A stretch of DNA of 41,489 nucleotides, from assembly GCA_900547455.1 (NCBI GenBank), contig URGV01000018.1, positions 1 to 41,489 on the forward strand, written 5' to 3'. The notes under the pieces were generated by a model. It was not told the DNA's origin. It ran no database searches and saw nothing but the letters and a program-made list of their open reading frames with translations. The DNA is from an uncultured Oscillospiraceae bacterium. GTDB taxonomy: Bacteria; Bacillota; Clostridia; Oscillospirales; Ruminococcaceae. Of the stretch, positions 40,663 to 41,489 are shown in pieces. How positions within the stretch are numbered: the stretch's first letter is position 1; every line of letters starts with the position of its first letter. A program made the translations under genes and the position numbers.

Positions 40663-41163
40663 TTACGGCAATATCGTTTCGAGCAGGGCCACCAGCGCCC
40701 CGACCGCCGCGCAGACGGGGAGCCCGAGCAGCATCCCGATGCAGGACTGGCGGAGGTGAAAGCGGTAGTCGCGGTATTCCGCCATCTCTTCGGTACCGGG
40801 GGTGCGGACGGCTTTGCAGTGGCAAAACCACAGGCAATCCAGCACCAGCGCGTCGTACCAGTCCACGATGAGCCAGATCAGATAGCTGTTCCGGAATCCT
40901 TCCCGGAAGCCCTCCGCACCGTTGAGCTGCCGCAGAACCACAGCGGCGATCAGGGCAAAAATAAGGGCGGTAGCTCCCTTGCGCAGCAGGTCCTTTTTGG
41001 TGAAGCGGCGGCTGCGGGCGGGGAAAATTCCCAGCTCTGCACAGCGCTTGCGGATGGCGGGCGGGTAGTCCCCGATGGAGGCCGCGGAGTTTTTGAGGGT
41101 AAAGGGGACGATGAGGGCGGTGAATACAAGGCAGAGCACCGCGCCTTCGAGCAGAATCAGCAT
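40663..41163 (-). CDS. membrane protein of unknown function
   Basis: 166 residues, not recognised. It has an N-terminal helix (LILLEGAVLCLVFTALIVPF), a cytosolic-looking basic loop (PPAIRKRCAELGIFPARSRR), a helix around residues 60-75 (ATALIFALIAAVVLRQL), a third near 90-110 (YLIWLIVDWYDALVLDCLWF) and a C-terminal one (CIGMLLGLPVCAAVGALVAL). ATG 41163 is seven bases after AGGAGG; a start six codons earlier would place the ribosome site inside the gene. It is likely transcribed from the promoter at 41354-41326, giving a 150-nt leader, and is followed by the hairpin before ytaF. Confidence 0.75.
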   Translation of the reverse strand: MLILLEGAVLCLVFTALIVPFTLKNSAASIGDYPPAIRKRCAELGIFPARSRRFTKKDLLRKGATALIFALIAAVVLRQLNGAEGFREGFRNSYLIWLIVDWYDALVLDCLWFCHCKAVRTPGTEEMAEYRDYRFHLRQSCIGMLLGLPVCAAVGALVALLETILP

Positions 41164-41325
41164 GCAGTTTCCTCCTGTCAAGATGATGCTTTTATGATAC
41201 AGCAGAAAACGGCGCTTGAAAAGCAGCGGCGCGCGGGGATTGTTGCCCTTGCCTTACAGGGAAAACAGGGCGGACACGGTGTTGAGCGCACTGTGGACGA
41301 TCCAGGTTGTTTTTTTGAAAAGTCG

Positions 41326-41354
41326 ATTATACAACCGCCCTGGCCAAAACGCAA
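41326..41354 (-). promoter_or_regulatory. promoter of the 166-residue membrane protein gene
   Basis: Minus sense: TTGCGT (41354-41349), 17 bp, TATAAT (41331-41326). The remaining 41164-41440 stretch shows no other gene that I trust. Confidence 0.6.
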
Positions 41355-41439
41355 GCCTCTTTTGCGACGGTTCTTTCGGGGAGGGAAAACAAGAAAAGTG
41401 CAAGTAGGTTCAGCCTGCTTCACTCCGTTGCCCTTCGCC

Positions 41440-41489
41440 TAAAAACAGTCCACCGGACTGTTTTTACAGCAGAATCTCCGCTTCTGCTG
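41440..41489. terminator. two adjacent hairpins at the right edge
   Basis: TAAAAACAGTCC-ACC-GGACTGTTTTTA (41440-41466) is a perfect bidirectional terminator. Immediately after it, CAGCAGAA (41467-41474) and TTCTGCTG (41482-41489) form a second perfect hairpin ending at the last base of the window. They probably end a gene lying to the right. Confidence 0.75.

Noticed and set aside
41254..41400. Minus-strand frame of about 50 codons ending at 41254, before the 166-residue gene
   Set aside because: It overlaps the promoter at 41326-41354, lacks a ribosome site, and may be part of a dispersed intergenic repeat.

Overview
The window looks like a chromosomal segment of an anaerobic, probably spore-forming, Gram-positive member of the Clostridia, most likely Oscillospirales/Ruminococcaceae. 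The reasons are strong AGGAGG-type ribosome sites, TTG/GTG starts, a trimeric NAD(H)-linked [FeFe] hydrogenase, a DUF5685 + J-domain gene pair, SpoVB-like and YtaF-like sporulation membrane proteins, and fairly GC-rich genes separated by AT-rich gaps with many U-tailed hairpins. I see no rRNA, tRNA, CRISPR array, phage or transposase gene. Almost every transcription unit has a readable sigma-A-type promoter (usually a 17-bp spacer) and an intrinsic terminator.

Layout. 1-3300: GC-rich stem-loops, a MATE exporter with a structured leader, an XRE-cupin regulator and a macro-domain protein. 3412-6448: an MntP-type manganese exporter (minus strand), then DUF5685 protein, J-domain protein and membrane protein. 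6449-7387: a gap with repeated TGGAACAAA words, a large inverted repeat and a MerR regulator. 7488-10167: SpoVB-like flippase and galactose mutarotase. 10204-19010: a complete Opp/Dpp-type peptide importer (binding lipoprotein, two permeases, two ATPases) followed by a second, paralogous binding lipoprotein with its own promoter. 19130-20482: a small membrane protein and a HAD hydrolase. 20618-24384: the hydrogenase operon (NuoE-like, NuoF-like, HydA-like) behind a Rex-like operator. 24413-26200: a LysR regulator divergent from an Asp/Glu racemase, with fully overlapping promoters. 26369-27949: NfeD + SPFH pair. 28287-36519: purine operon purE-C-F-M-N-(PurO-like)-H(AICARFT only)-D, interrupted by hairpins and terminators. 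36520-41489: CadD-like exporter, second MATE exporter, an AT-rich unknown gene, YtaF, a small membrane protein, and terminal hairpins.

How it fits together. Peptide uptake feeds amino-acid fermentation. The NAD(H)-linked hydrogenase disposes of reductant and is plausibly redox-controlled through its Rex-like site. The pur operon builds IMP from PRPP but lacks purL/Q/S, purB and purK here. IMP closure is split between a stand-alone AICAR transformylase and an archaeal-type (PurO-like) cyclohydrolase instead of the usual bifunctional PurH.

The most interesting non-coding signals are: the roughly 230-nt purE leader with a possible 43-codon Cys-containing ORF and a terminal terminator; a terminator inside the leader of the first peptide-binding lipoprotein; the overlapping lysR/racemase promoters; a terminator hairpin that also covers the ytaF ribosome site; and switch-like alternative pairings before the first MATE gene. 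I did not find a clear, wholly new multi-gene system.
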